Shown: positions 1-8,563 of the stretch, in pieces
Numbering within the stretch: position 1 is the first letter of the stretch
Layout: the number at the start of each line of letters is the position of its first letter
Source of the DNA: an uncultured Solobacterium sp.
GTDB lineage: Bacteria > Bacillota_I > Bacilli_A > Erysipelotrichales > Erysipelotrichaceae
Length of the DNA stretch: 33,824 nt
Assembly: GCA_900546285.1 (NCBI GenBank)
Contig: URCJ01000019.1
Span: forward strand, 1 to 33,824
Direction of reading: 5' to 3'
Made by a program: the position numbers and the translations under genes
The notes under the pieces: model-generated
What the model saw: only the letters and a program-made list of their open reading frames with translations
Databases searched by the model: none
Told to the model about the DNA's origin: nothing

Positions 1-7
1 ATAATTG

Positions 8-13
8 TATAAT
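8..13 (+). promoter_or_regulatory. Probable -10 box of the hypB operon
   Basis: TATAAT lies 26 bases before the hypB ATG, the right distance for transcription to begin near base 20. The -35 region would fall outside the window, so only half of the promoter can be seen. Confidence 0.5.
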
Positions 14-39
14 AATTGGATAAAAACAGGGGGAAAAGT

Positions 40-711
40 ATGAATGATGTAAGAGTCATCGAGGTTAAGCAGTCCGTTTTCGCCAATAACGAAAAGAGGG
101 CTTCTTTGTTGCGAGATGAACTAAAGAAGAAAAAGACTTATTTATTAAATGTGATGTCTTCACCTGGTTCTGGTAAGACAACTACTTTGGTTAAGACAAT
201 TAATTTATTAAAGAACGATATGAAGATTGCGGTTATGGAGGCTGATATTGATTCTGATAAGGATGCAATTACTGTTTCAAGGGAGACAGGGGTTGATTCT
301 ATTCAAATCCATACAGGTGGTATGTGCCACTTGGATGCTGATATGACAGCACAGGGAATTAATGAATTAAGTGGTGAATATGATTTGATTATTTTGGAGA
401 ATGTAGGAAATCTTGTATGTCCTGCAGAATTTGATACAGGTGCTTGTAAGTCTATAAGTATCTTGTCAGTGCCTGAGGGTGATGATAAGCCACTTAAGTA
501 TCCTTTGATGTATCAAGTATGTTCACTTGTGTTGATTAATAAAATTGATGTATTACCTTATTTTGACTTTGATGTTACAAAGTGCAAGGAGTATATAAAC
601 AAACGTAATCCGAAATGCGGGGTTTTGGAAATTAGTGCTAAAAACGGGGATGGCATTGAACAGTTTGTAGAATGGCTTAAAAAAGAAGTTGCAGATTGGA
701 AGGAGAATTAA
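40..711 (+). CDS. hypB: HypB, GTPase for nickel insertion
   Basis: HypB is the G3E-type GTPase that, with HypA, delivers nickel to the active site of [NiFe]-hydrogenases in the cytoplasm. The protein (223 aa) has the P-loop SSPGSGKT at residues 40-47. It also has the switch region MEADIDSDKDA, the family signatures HTGGMCHLDADM and ENVGNLVCPAEFDTG, and the base-recognition motif NKID. The His-rich N-terminal nickel store found in some homologues is absent, so this is the short form. The ATG at 40 was chosen over an upstream TTG at 16 because AGGGGG at 28-33 is well spaced from it. The next gene starts 2 bases after the stop, indicating translational coupling. No hydrogenase structural gene is visible here, so the client enzyme must lie elsewhere. 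Confidence 0.95.
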   Translation: MNDVRVIEVKQSVFANNEKRASLLRDELKKKKTYLLNVMSSPGSGKTTTLVKTINLLKNDMKIAVMEADIDSDKDAITVSRETGVDSIQIHTGGMCHLDADMTAQGINELSGEYDLIILENVGNLVCPAEFDTGACKSISILSVPEGDDKPLKYPLMYQVCSLVLINKIDVLPYFDFDVTKCKEYINKRNPKCGVLEISAKNGDGIEQFVEWLKKEVADWKEN

Positions 712-713
712 TA

Positions 714-3551
714 ATGCCAGAGATGTCTAAGACGATTGTTCCGCCAAAGATGGGGGACAAAGAGCCTAGTGAGAAGATTCTTGCCTTGGGTAAGAAGATT
801 ACTGACGTAGCTAAGCATAAGTTACATGGACTAACTTCAGATGATCCAGAATATTGGGGTTTAGCTGGAATTGTTTCTGAAAAGATGGCCGATGTTGCCT
901 TGAAGATGGATTTACGTACACCTTATACTTTTGCTGAATTAGTTAAGTTGAATCCTGAATTAAGTGAAGAAAAGTTACAAGAATTATTGGATCAAATGTC
1001 TTTTATAGGACTATTGGAATATGATTATGGTTATCATTATGATCATAATGGTAGAACAGCTCCTCAAAGTGAGAGACGTTATATTCTTCCTATGTTTGTG
1101 CCAGGTTCTGCTGAATTATTTAATATGGATGAAGATCCTATGACTGGTGAGAATAATAGATTAAAGACTAATCCTGAATTAGCTACTTTCTTTGAGAGAA
1201 TGACTTATATCCCTCTTAAGGGTATTACGCAATTAGTACCTCCAGGTGGTGCTGGTATTGGTATGCATGTTGTTCCAGTTGAGAAGGCTATTTCAATGGA
1301 GAATAAGAAAGTTGATCTTGAGCAATTATCATATTGGTTAGATAAGTATGAAGGTAAGATTGGTGTTGGTCAATGTTCATGCCGTGCAAGTCGTAAGGTT
1401 TTAAATGAGGGTTGTGGGGATGATCCTCAAGCTTGGTGTATCGGTGTTGGTGATTTTGTTGATTATTGCGTAGAGACTGGTAAGGGTAGAACTATTACTA
1501 AGCAAGAAGCTTTAGAAATTTTAAAGAAGGCTGAGGATTTAGGTTATGTTCATCAAATTACTAATATTGATGGTGATAATAAGATCTTTGGTATTTGTAA
1601 CTGTAATGTAAATATTTGTAATGCGCTTCGTACTTCACAATTATTTAATACACCTAATATGTCTGCGAGTGCTTATCGTGCTAAGGTTGAGGCAAGTAAG
1701 TGTGTTGCCTGTGGTAAGTGTGTAGAAGTATGTCCTGCTGGTGCAGTTAAGCTTGGTCAAAAGTTATGTAAGGCTGATGGTTCAATGGTTAAGTATCCTC
1801 GTCATGAACTTCCTGATGCGATGAAGTGGGGCGAAGATAAGTATGATGAGAACTATCGTGATAATAATAGAATCAATTGTTATGACACTGGTACTGCTCC
1901 ATGTAAAACTGCTTGTCCGGCTCATGTTTCTGTTCAGGGTTATTTGAAGAAGGCTGCAGAAGGCAAGTATAATGAGGCTTTAGCTTTAATTAAGAAGGAT
2001 AATCCATTCCCTGCAATTTGTGGTCGTGTATGTAATAAGAGATGTGAGGAAGCATGTACTAGAGGCACAATCGACAGAGCTGTTGCGATTGATGATGTTA
2101 AGAAGTTTATCGCTGATTTAGAGCTTAAGGAAGAGAATCGTTATGTTCCTAAGGTTAATATGGCTGTCTCTCCTGCAAGAAAGATTAAGATGGATAAGTG
2201 GCCACAAAAGATTGCGATCATTGGTGCTGGTCCTGCAGGTTTAAGTGCTGCATATTATTTGGCTACTATGGGTTATGTTCCTACAGTGTTTGAAAAGAAT
2301 TCAGAGCTTGGTGGTATGATGCGTTATGGTATTCCTTCATATAAGTTAGAGAAGGATGTTATTGATGCTGAAATCGATGTACTTAAGAAGTTAGGTGTTG
2401 AGTTTAGATGCAATACTGAGGTTGGCAAGGATGTTACTATCGCTGATCTTAAAAAGGATGGTTATAAGGCGTTCTATGTAGCTATTGGTTGTCAAGGCGG
2501 TAGATATCCTGGTGTTGATAATGATCATGCTGAAGGTACTTATATCGCTGTTGATTATCTAAAGGATGCTTATGAAAATAGAGACAGCAAGTTTGAGGGT
2601 GATGTAGTTGTTGTAGGTGGCGGTAATGTTGCGATCGACTGTGCTAGAACTGCTCATCGTCAGGGTGCTAAGAATGTTAATATGTTCGCTCTTGAGACAA
2701 GAGAGACTATGCCTGCATCAATAGATGAAATAAAAGAGGCTCTTGAAGAGAATGTTGTGATTAATAATTCTTGGGGTCCTAAGGAATTAAAGGTTGATGA
2801 GAGTGGTAAGGTTACTTCTATTGTGTTTAAGAAGTGTACAGCTACTATTGTTGATGGTAAGTTTAATCCTCAATATGATGAGAATGAAACAATGGAAATT
2901 AATGCTGATAAGGTAATCTTTGCGATTGGTCAAGCTGTTGTATGGGGTGATATGTTAAAGGGTTCTAATGTTAAGTTCCATCATGGTAATTATCCAGTTG
3001 CTGATAAGCTAACTTATCAAACAGATGATGAGGATATCTTTGTCGGTGGTGATGTTTATACAGGCCCTAAGTTTGTGATTGATGCGATTGCACAGGGTCA
3101 TATGGCTGCTGAAAGATTGCATAGACATGTTCATGAGGGTGCAAGCTTAACAATTGGTCTTGATAGAAGAGAATTTATTGAATTTAATAAGAATGATATC
3201 TTGGTTAATGATTATGATCATGCTCAAAGGCAGGTTGAAGGATTAAAGGGTATTAAAAATCCTGATATGTCTTTCAAGGATAATAGAGCTGGTTTAACTG
3301 AGGAGCAAGTTCGTATTGAGACTAAGAGATGTTTAGGCTGTGGTGCTTCTGTAGTGGATCCTCATAAGTGTATTGGCTGTGGTTTGTGTACTACAAGATG
3401 TGAGTTTGATGCGATTAAGTTACATAGAACTCATCCTGAGGCTACTAAGATGATTAAGGCTGAGGATAAGTTCAAGGCTATTCTTCCTTATGCTGCAAAA
3501 AGAGCTGTTAAGATTGCCTTACATATTAAGCCAAAAGAAGTTGATGACTAA
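714..3551 (+). CDS. Multidomain Fe-S / FAD / NAD(P) oxidoreductase (GltD/NfnB-like core)
   Basis: A 945-aa modular electron-transfer protein, probably cytoplasmic. In order it has: a helical, winged-helix-like N-terminus (about 1-130); a Cys-rich section with CSCR at 221-224 and CNCNVNIC near 300-310; a ferredoxin cluster CxxCxxCxxxC (C330, 333, 336, 340); a Fer4_20-type domain starting near C397; an FAD Rossmann motif GAGPAG at 504; an NAD(P) Rossmann motif VGGGN near 635; the conserved segment EDIFVGGDVYTGP; and a C-terminal ferredoxin cluster (C886, 889, 892, 896). The middle resembles glutamate synthase small subunit and NfnB, which move electrons between NAD(P)H and Fe-S partners. The GltD-like label rests on motifs; substrate and partner are unknown. 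The ATG at 714 has AGGAG at 701-705. The gene sits between hypB and hypA with 2-nt and -1-nt junctions, which ties it to hydrogen or nickel metabolism. Confidence 0.85.
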   Translation: MPEMSKTIVPPKMGDKEPSEKILALGKKITDVAKHKLHGLTSDDPEYWGLAGIVSEKMADVALKMDLRTPYTFAELVKLNPELSEEKLQELLDQMSFIGLLEYDYGYHYDHNGRTAPQSERRYILPMFVPGSAELFNMDEDPMTGENNRLKTNPELATFFERMTYIPLKGITQLVPPGGAGIGMHVVPVEKAISMENKKVDLEQLSYWLDKYEGKIGVGQCSCRASRKVLNEGCGDDPQAWCIGVGDFVDYCVETGKGRTITKQEALEILKKAEDLGYVHQITNIDGDNKIFGICNCNVNICNALRTSQLFNTPNMSASAYRAKVEASKCVACGKCVEVCPAGAVKLGQKLCKADGSMVKYPRHELPDAMKWGEDKYDENYRDNNRINCYDTGTAPCKTACPAHVSVQGYLKKAAEGKYNEALALIKKDNPFPAICGRVCNKRCEEACTRGTIDRAVAIDDVKKFIADLELKEENRYVPKVNMAVSPARKIKMDKWPQKIAIIGAGPAGLSAAYYLATMGYVPTVFEKNSELGGMMRYGIPSYKLEKDVIDAEIDVLKKLGVEFRCNTEVGKDVTIADLKKDGYKAFYVAIGCQGGRYPGVDNDHAEGTYIAVDYLKDAYENRDSKFEGDVVVVGGGNVAIDCARTAHRQGAKNVNMFALETRETMPASIDEIKEALEENVVINNSWGPKELKVDESGKVTSIVFKKCTATIVDGKFNPQYDENETMEINADKVIFAIGQAVVWGDMLKGSNVKFHHGNYPVADKLTYQTDDEDIFVGGDVYTGPKFVIDAIAQGHMAAERLHRHVHEGASLTIGLDRREFIEFNKNDILVNDYDHAQRQVEGLKGIKNPDMSFKDNRAGLTEEQVRIETKRCLGCGASVVDPHKCIGCGLCTTRCEFDAIKLHRTHPEATKMIKAEDKFKAILPYAAKRAVKIALHIKPKEVDD

Positions 3552-3895
3552 TGCATGAGCTTGGTGTAGTGTTTTACGTCATAGATGAGTGTGAGAAATT
3601 GGCTAAGGAAAACAATGTTGAGCATATCAATTCAGTTACGATTGAGCTTGGTACTGTTAGTGGGGTAATTGATAATTATCTTGTGGATTGTTGGAATTGG
3701 GCTGTTAGTAAGCATGAGATTATGACTAATTGTGAACTGAAGATAGAGAAGATTAAGGCTATTACGCATTGCGAGGATTGTGGGCAGGATTATAATACGA
3801 TTGTGTATGGTAAGATATGTCCACATTGTAAGAGTGAGAATACTTATCTTCTTCAGGGAAATGAATTTAATATAAAAGAAATGGAAGTCGTTTAG
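3551..3895 (+). CDS. hypA: HypA, nickel metallochaperone
   Basis: HypA partners HypB in loading nickel into [NiFe]-hydrogenase. The 114-aa protein begins MHELGV, with the conserved His2 that binds nickel at the N-terminus. It carries the structural zinc site as two CxxC pairs (CEDC and CPHC) near residues 74-94, and its length is typical. Its ATG overlaps the preceding stop as TAATG, so translation is almost certainly coupled to the oxidoreductase. The TAG stop lies in the loop of the terminator hairpin that ends the operon. Confidence 0.95.
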   Translation: MHELGVVFYVIDECEKLAKENNVEHINSVTIELGTVSGVIDNYLVDCWNWAVSKHEIMTNCELKIEKIKAITHCEDCGQDYNTIVYGKICPHCKSENTYLLQGNEFNIKEMEVV

Positions 3896-3916
3896 ACTTC
3901 CATTTGCTATTTTTTA
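3879..3916. terminator. Bidirectional intrinsic terminator between hypA and the RHH gene
   Basis: An 11-bp perfect stem (AAATGGAAGTC 3879-3889 with GACTTCCATTT 3895-3905) closes a 5-nt loop and is followed by a T-run at about 3911-3916. Two convergent genes end here, so it can serve both. The T-run is better on the plus strand. Confidence 0.8.
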
Positions 3917-4119
3917 AAGTTTTTAATATCGACATCTAGTGGTTCATCTATTTTTTCGCCTATGTATTTGCCGTTTTTCTTTCTTTGTTTGACGCATTCG
4001 TTTAAGATGTATTCTATTTGACCGTTGATGCTTCTAAAGTCGTCTTCTGCCCAAGCGGCAAGTTCATCATAGAGTCTTTTAGAGATTCTAAGTGGTACTT
4101 GTTTCTTGTTGTCGGCCAT
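3907..4119 (-). CDS. Small ribbon-helix-helix (Arc-type) DNA-binding protein
   Basis: A 70-aa basic protein with the Arc/MetJ-type pattern: a short strand (VPLRISKRLYDELAAWAE) followed by two helices (RSINGQIEYILNECVKQRKK). The DNA-contacting strand would be near residues 7-12. Its ATG overlaps the stop of the SPFH gene by one base on the minus strand (TAATG), so the two are made from one message and coupled. A probable target is the TGATATC dyad over their shared promoter, which would give autoregulation. Family assignment comes from the pattern; the target is inferred. Confidence 0.75.
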   Translation of the reverse strand: MADNKKQVPLRISKRLYDELAAWAEDDFRSINGQIEYILNECVKQRKKNGKYIGEKIDEPLDVDIKNFKK

Positions 4120-5099
4120 TAGTATAGTGATCCTGAGTTAACGATTGGTTGTGCGTCTTTGTTGCCGCATAGTACTACTAGTAGGTTAGATACCATTTGG
4201 GCTTTTCTTTCGTCATCAAGGTCTACTACGTTGTTTTCTTTTAGTCTGTCTAAAGCCATTTCGACCATGCCGACAGCACCATCAACGATCATTTTTCTAG
4301 CGTCGATAATAGCTGCAGCTTGTTGTCTTTGTAACATTACTGAGGCAATTTCTGGAGCATAGGCAAGGTATGTGATTCTAGCGTCAACTATTTCTAGTCC
4401 TGCTTCTTGTACTTTTTCTTGAATTTCTTCTTTGATTCTTTGAGCTACTATTTCACTTGAGCCTCTAAGGGAACCGTCATCGGCAATGCCATCTCCTGTG
4501 GTGTCAATGTTGCTTGAAACATCATATGGGTAGATTCTAACAACGTTTCTTAAAGCACTGTCACATTGTAAGCTTAAATATTCTTTGTAGTTGTCTACGT
4601 TGAATACAGCTTTATAAGTGTCAGATACTTTCCAGATAACGGCGATGCCGATTTCTACAGGATTACCAAGACAGTCGTTTATTTTTTGAACTGCGTTGTT
4701 TAGTGTCATCATTTTTAATGAAATTTTGTTTGATGACATTTGCATTTCATTAGCTGTTATAGTGTTCTTTTTAACATCACCACTTTGGCTAAGTGTTGTC
4801 TTGGCTGCTGGGTTGATTGATGTGCAGAATGGATTGACAAAGTAGAATCCTTCGCCTTTTAAAGTTCCAATATAGTCACCAAATAGTGTTAGTACTAATG
4901 CTTCTTGGGGTTTTAATACCTTTAGTCCTGGCATTAAAAAGAAGTCACCTACAAATAGGATTATGCTTATTACTATTAATAGTATGTTGTCACTGTTGGC
5001 TCCAAATATAAATAGTAATATTGATCCAAAGAATATAAGTGCGATTAGTATTAGCATGCTCATGCCGTTTCTTTTCTTGTTTAGGATAATTTCGTTCAT
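4119..5099 (-). CDS. SPFH/band-7 domain membrane protein
   Basis: A 326-aa protein with two hydrophobic segments at about 14-34 and 38-57, then an SPFH (stomatin/prohibitin/flotillin) domain starting at LKPQEALVLTLFGDYIGTLKGEGFYFVNP. A long helical stretch follows (VAQRIKEEIQEKVQEAGLEIVDARITYLAYAPEIASVMLQRQQ, described here in segments of the reading frame), typical of the oligomerising coiled coil. Such proteins form membrane microdomains or ring cages and often scaffold proteases; no protease gene is adjacent here. The minus-strand ATG has a strong AAAGGAGG about 9 bases upstream. The coupled ribbon-helix-helix gene downstream is a noteworthy partner. Family confident, role unknown. Confidence 0.88.
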   Translation of the reverse strand: MNEIILNKKRNGMSMLILIALIFFGSILLFIFGANSDNILLIVISIILFVGDFFLMPGLKVLKPQEALVLTLFGDYIGTLKGEGFYFVNPFCTSINPAAKTTLSQSGDVKKNTITANEMQMSSNKISLKMMTLNNAVQKINDCLGNPVEIGIAVIWKVSDTYKAVFNVDNYKEYLSLQCDSALRNVVRIYPYDVSSNIDTTGDGIADDGSLRGSSEIVAQRIKEEIQEKVQEAGLEIVDARITYLAYAPEIASVMLQRQQAAAIIDARKMIVDGAVGMVEMALDRLKENNVVDLDDERKAQMVSNLLVVLCGNKDAQPIVNSGSLY

Positions 5100-5113
5100 A
5101 TATATCCCTCCTT

Positions 5114-5151
5114 TGATATCAATATGATATCACTTTAATATGTGTTGTCAA
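5114..5151 (-). promoter_or_regulatory. Promoter with overlapping dyad operator for the SPFH-RHH operon
   Basis: On the minus strand TTGACA (complement of 5146-5151) forms a consensus -35. A perfect dyad TGATATC-N5-GATATCA (5114-5132) covers the expected -10 and the bases up to the ribosome binding site. A repressor bound there would block transcription. The co-encoded ribbon-helix-helix protein is the obvious candidate, by inference. Confidence 0.6.
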
Positions 5152-5194
5152 TTATCTTGTTTTAGCGATAAATATGTTAATTAAGGCGCAAAAT

Positions 5195-5221
5195 TGTTAT
5201 AATATGTACGGTTATAGGAGG
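5195..5221 (+). promoter_or_regulatory. Extended -10 promoter and RBS of the pgk-tpiA-eno operon
   Basis: TGTTATAAT at 5195-5203 is an extended -10 (TGn plus TATAAT). Only a weak -35 (ATGTTA near 5174) is visible. AGGAGG at 5216-5221 sits 9 bases before the pgk ATG at 5231 and fixes that start over an upstream in-frame ATG at 5174, which lies ahead of the promoter. Confidence 0.7.
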
Positions 5222-5230
5222 AAATTTCGA

Positions 5231-6451
5231 ATGGCTAAAAAATTAGTTACTGATTTAGATGTAACTGGTAAGAAAGTTATCGTCAGAGTTGATTTTAATG
5301 TTCCACTAAAGAGTGGTGAAATCACAGATGATAATCGTATCGTTGCTGCTTTACCAACTATTAAGTATTTAGTTGATAATAAGGCAAAAGTTATTTTAAT
5401 GTCTCACCTTGGTAAGATTGATTACAAGAAGACTGAGGAAGAAATTGCAGCTGCTAAGAAGAAGAATAACATGGCACCTGTTGCAGTTAGACTACAAGAA
5501 TATCTAAAGGATACTAAGGTAGTTTTCGTTGATGCAACTAGAGGTGAAGCTCTTGAGAAGGCTGTTGCTGAATTAAAGGATGGCGAAGTTCTTTTAATGC
5601 AAAACACTCGTTATGAAAAGGGTGAATCTAAGAATGATGAAGAACTTGGTAAGTACTGGGCTTCTTTAGGTGATTTATTCGTTTCTGATGCGTTTGGTTC
5701 AGTTCATAGAGCTCATGCAAGTACTGTTGGTATTGCAAGTCATTTACCAAATGCTGTTGGTTTCTTAATTGAAAAGGAATTAAAGTTCTTAGGTGATGCT
5801 GTTGAAAATCCTGTAAGACCTTTCGTTGGTATCTTAGGTGGTGCTAAGGTTGCTGATAAGCTTGCAGTTATTTCAAACTTACTTGAAAAGTGTGATACTT
5901 TGATCATTGGTGGTGGTATGGCTTATACTTTCTTGAAGGCTCAAGGTAAGGAAGTTGGTTTGTCACTTGTTGATGATTCAAAGTTAGATTATTGTAAAGA
6001 GATGATGGAAAAGGCAGAAAGCTTAGGTAAGAAGTTATTACTTCCTATCGATACAGTTGTTTGTGCTGGTTTCCCTGATCCAATTGATGCTCCAGTTGAG
6101 ACTGAAGTTGTTGCTAGTGATGCTATTCCTAGTGATAAGGAAGGTCTTGATATTGGTCCTAAGACTGCAGAATTATTTGCTGAAGCTGTAAAGAGCGCAA
6201 AGACTGTAGTTTGGAATGGTCCTATGGGTGTATTTGAAAACCCTACTTTAGCTGCTGGTACTAATGCTGTTGCGAAGGCTTTAGCTGAATGCGATGGTAC
6301 TACTATTGTTGGTGGTGGTGATAGTGCAGCTGCTATTAAGAAGCTTGGTTATGCTGATAAGGTAAGCCATGTTTCAACAGGTGGTGGAGCTTCTCTAGAA
6401 TTCTTAGAGGGCAAGGGACTTCCTGGTGTTGATGTAATTGAGGAGAAATAA
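5231..6451 (+). CDS. pgk: Phosphoglycerate kinase
   Basis: Catalyses 1,3-bisphosphoglycerate + ADP to 3-phosphoglycerate + ATP in cytoplasmic glycolysis. The 406-aa protein has the N-domain substrate motif VDFNVPLK, the NTRYEKGE segment and SDAFGSVHRAHAS. The C-domain nucleotide motifs are LGGAKVADK, IIGGGMAYTFL, WNGPMGVFE and the GGGDSAAA/STGGGASLEFLEG pair. Length is normal for a bacterial Pgk. The stop is 3 bases before tpiA, whose ribosome binding site AGGAG lies inside the pgk tail, so the genes are coupled. Strong AAG-for-lysine bias matches eno and suggests high expression. gapA is not adjacent. Confidence 0.98.
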   Translation: MAKKLVTDLDVTGKKVIVRVDFNVPLKSGEITDDNRIVAALPTIKYLVDNKAKVILMSHLGKIDYKKTEEEIAAAKKKNNMAPVAVRLQEYLKDTKVVFVDATRGEALEKAVAELKDGEVLLMQNTRYEKGESKNDEELGKYWASLGDLFVSDAFGSVHRAHASTVGIASHLPNAVGFLIEKELKFLGDAVENPVRPFVGILGGAKVADKLAVISNLLEKCDTLIIGGGMAYTFLKAQGKEVGLSLVDDSKLDYCKEMMEKAESLGKKLLLPIDTVVCAGFPDPIDAPVETEVVASDAIPSDKEGLDIGPKTAELFAEAVKSAKTVVWNGPMGVFENPTLAAGTNAVAKALAECDGTTIVGGGDSAAAIKKLGYADKVSHVSTGGGASLEFLEGKGLPGVDVIEEK

Positions 6452-6454
6452 GAA

Positions 6455-7201
6455 ATGAGAACACCTATTATTGTTGGCAACTGGAAGATGAATAAGACTA
6501 TTGCTGAAACAGAAGAATTTTTAAAGGAAATCGATCCATATATTGAAGGTATTACTTCAGCTCAATATGGTATTGCCACTCCTTATACTGATTTATATGT
6601 TGCAGTTAAGAATAGTAAGAATTTAGTAATTGGTGCTGAAAACTGTCACTTTGAGGACAATGGTGCTTTCACTGGTGAAGTTTCAATTCCAATGTTAAAG
6701 GAAATCGGTATCGCTTCTTGCATTATCGGTCATAGTGAGAGAAGACAAATGTTTGGTGAAACTGATGAAGCTGTTAATCTTAAGGTTAAGAAGTTATTAG
6801 CTAACGACATTATGCCTATCATGTGCTGTGGTGAAACTGAAGCAGAATTTGATGCTGGTAAGACTGAAGAAAGAATCAGATCTCAAGTTAGCTTAGGTTT
6901 AGCTGGTCTTGATGCTGAGGATGTTAAGAAGGTTGTAGTTGCTTATGAGCCAATTTGGGCTATTGGTACTGGTAAGAGTGCTAATACTGAAATTGCTGAA
7001 AAGTGCTGCGCTATTGTTAGAGATGAAATCAGAAAGATGTATGGCGATGCTGCTGATGCAGTTAGAGTTCAATATGGTGGTTCTGTAAAGCCTAACAATA
7101 TCAAAGAATATATGGCTATGGAAGATATCGATGGTGCATTAATTGGTGGTGCAAGTTTAAAGGTTGATTCTTTCAAAGAAATTATTGATGCTACAAAGTA
7201 A
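6455..7201 (+). CDS. tpiA: Triosephosphate isomerase
   Basis: Interconverts dihydroxyacetone phosphate and glyceraldehyde 3-phosphate. The 248-aa TIM-barrel protein shows all catalytic landmarks: the lysine in NWKMNK, the histidine in IIGHSERR, the glutamate in VAYEPIWAIGTG followed by the flexible loop, and the phosphate-gripping YGGSVKPNN and IGGASL. AGGAG at 6441-6445 serves the ATG at 6455. It is the middle gene of the glycolytic operon, 28 bases ahead of eno. Confidence 0.98.
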   Translation: MRTPIIVGNWKMNKTIAETEEFLKEIDPYIEGITSAQYGIATPYTDLYVAVKNSKNLVIGAENCHFEDNGAFTGEVSIPMLKEIGIASCIIGHSERRQMFGETDEAVNLKVKKLLANDIMPIMCCGETEAEFDAGKTEERIRSQVSLGLAGLDAEDVKKVVVAYEPIWAIGTGKSANTEIAEKCCAIVRDEIRKMYGDAADAVRVQYGGSVKPNNIKEYMAMEDIDGALIGGASLKVDSFKEIIDATK

Positions 7202-7229
7202 ATAAAAAGGTAAGGAGAAAAAATTAAAT

Positions 7230-8531
7230 ATGCCTGGAATTATTGATGTTTATGCAAGAGAGGTAATCGACTCTCGTGGTAATCCAACTGTTGAAGTTGA
7301 AGTTGTAACTGAATCTGGTGCTTTCGGTAGAGCTATGGTACCTTCTGGTGCTTCTACTGGTGAAAGAGAAGCTCTAGAACTAAGAGATGGCGATAAGAGC
7401 CGTTTCATGGGTAAGGGTGTTTTAAAGGCTGTTGAAAACGTTAATGCTATCATCGGTCCTGCTATCTTAGGTATGGATGTTACTGATCAAGCTGCTATTG
7501 ATAAGGCTATGATCGAACTTGATGGTACTAAGGATAAGAGCAAGTTAGGTGCTAATGCTACTTTAGGTGTTTCATTGGCAGTATGCAGAGCTGCTGCTGA
7601 TTACTATGGTATGCCTTTATACAAGTATATCGGTGGTGCTAATGGTAAGGTATTACCAGTTCCTATGATGAACGTATTAAATGGTGGTAAGCATGCTGAT
7701 TCTTCTGTAGATATGCAAGAATTCATGATTATGCCAGTTGGTGCTCCTTCATTCAAGGAAGCTATCAGATGGTCTGCTGAAGTATTCCATACTTTAAAGA
7801 AGGTTTTAACTAAGAAGGGTTATAACACTGCTGTAGGTGATGAGGGTGGTTATGCTCCATCTTGTACAGAAGGTAACGAAGAACCTCTTAAGTTAATCGT
7901 TGAAGCTATTAAGGAAGCTGGTTATGAACCTTGGAAGGATTTCGGTATTTGTCTAGATCCTGCTTCAAGCGAATTCTACAATCCTGAAACTGGCTGCTAC
8001 GAATTAACTAAGTCTGGTCAAGGCGTTAAGACTACTGATGAAATGATTGATATGTATGCTGACTGGTGCGAAAAGTATCCAATCCTTTCTATCGAAGATG
8101 GTCTTGCTGAAAACGACTGGGATGGTTGGAAGAAGTTAACTGATAGATTAGGTAAGAAGATCCAATTAGTTGGTGATGACCTATTCGTAACTAACGTTGA
8201 ATACTTACAAAAGGGTATTGAACTTGGTGTTGCTAACTCAATCTTAATCAAGTTAAACCAAATCGGTACTTTAACTGAAACTTTAGATGCTATCGAATTA
8301 GCTAAGACTCATGGTTACACTGCTGTAGTTTCTCACAGATCTGGTGAAACTGAAGATACTACAATTGCTGATCTAGTTGTTGGTGTAAATGCTGGTCAAA
8401 TTAAGACTGGTTCTATGTCAAGAACAGATAGAATCGCTAAGTACAACCAATTAATGAGAATTGAAGATGAACTTGGTGAAATCGCTCAATACAAGGGTAA
8501 GAAAGCTTACTACAACGTTGACATTAAATAA
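7230..8531 (+). CDS. eno: Enolase (phosphopyruvate hydratase)
   Basis: Converts 2-phosphoglycerate to phosphoenolpyruvate with Mg2+. The full-length 433-aa protein has the active-site loop SGASTGEREALELRDGD, the GDEGGYAP general-acid loop, the metal ligands in SIEDGL and VGDDLFVTN, and the catalytic lysine region LIKLNQIGT. The terminal signature SHRSGETED and GQIKTGSMSRTDR are also present. AAGGAG at 7212-7217 lies 12 bases before the ATG. It is the last gene of the pgk-tpiA-eno operon; a UUCG-loop terminator follows 8 bases after the stop. gpm is missing from the operon. Confidence 0.98.
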   Translation: MPGIIDVYAREVIDSRGNPTVEVEVVTESGAFGRAMVPSGASTGEREALELRDGDKSRFMGKGVLKAVENVNAIIGPAILGMDVTDQAAIDKAMIELDGTKDKSKLGANATLGVSLAVCRAAADYYGMPLYKYIGGANGKVLPVPMMNVLNGGKHADSSVDMQEFMIMPVGAPSFKEAIRWSAEVFHTLKKVLTKKGYNTAVGDEGGYAPSCTEGNEEPLKLIVEAIKEAGYEPWKDFGICLDPASSEFYNPETGCYELTKSGQGVKTTDEMIDMYADWCEKYPILSIEDGLAENDWDGWKKLTDRLGKKIQLVGDDLFVTNVEYLQKGIELGVANSILIKLNQIGTLTETLDAIELAKTHGYTAVVSHRSGETEDTTIADLVVGVNAGQIKTGSMSRTDRIAKYNQLMRIEDELGEIAQYKGKKAYYNVDIK

Positions 8532-8539
8532 TTAAAGTT

Positions 8540-8563
8540 AAGGAACTTCGGTTCCTTTTCTTT
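8540..8563 (+). terminator. UUCG-tetraloop terminator of the glycolytic operon
   Basis: AAGGAAC (8540-8546), loop TTCG and GTTCCTT (8551-8557) make a 7-bp stem with a stable UUCG tetraloop. A T-rich run follows. The T-run is also the left end of the long palindrome at 8556-8600. Confidence 0.85.

Noticed and set aside
4159..4362. Plus-strand open frame inside the SPFH gene
   Set aside because: Shadow of the well-supported minus-strand gene, without RBS or recognisable product.
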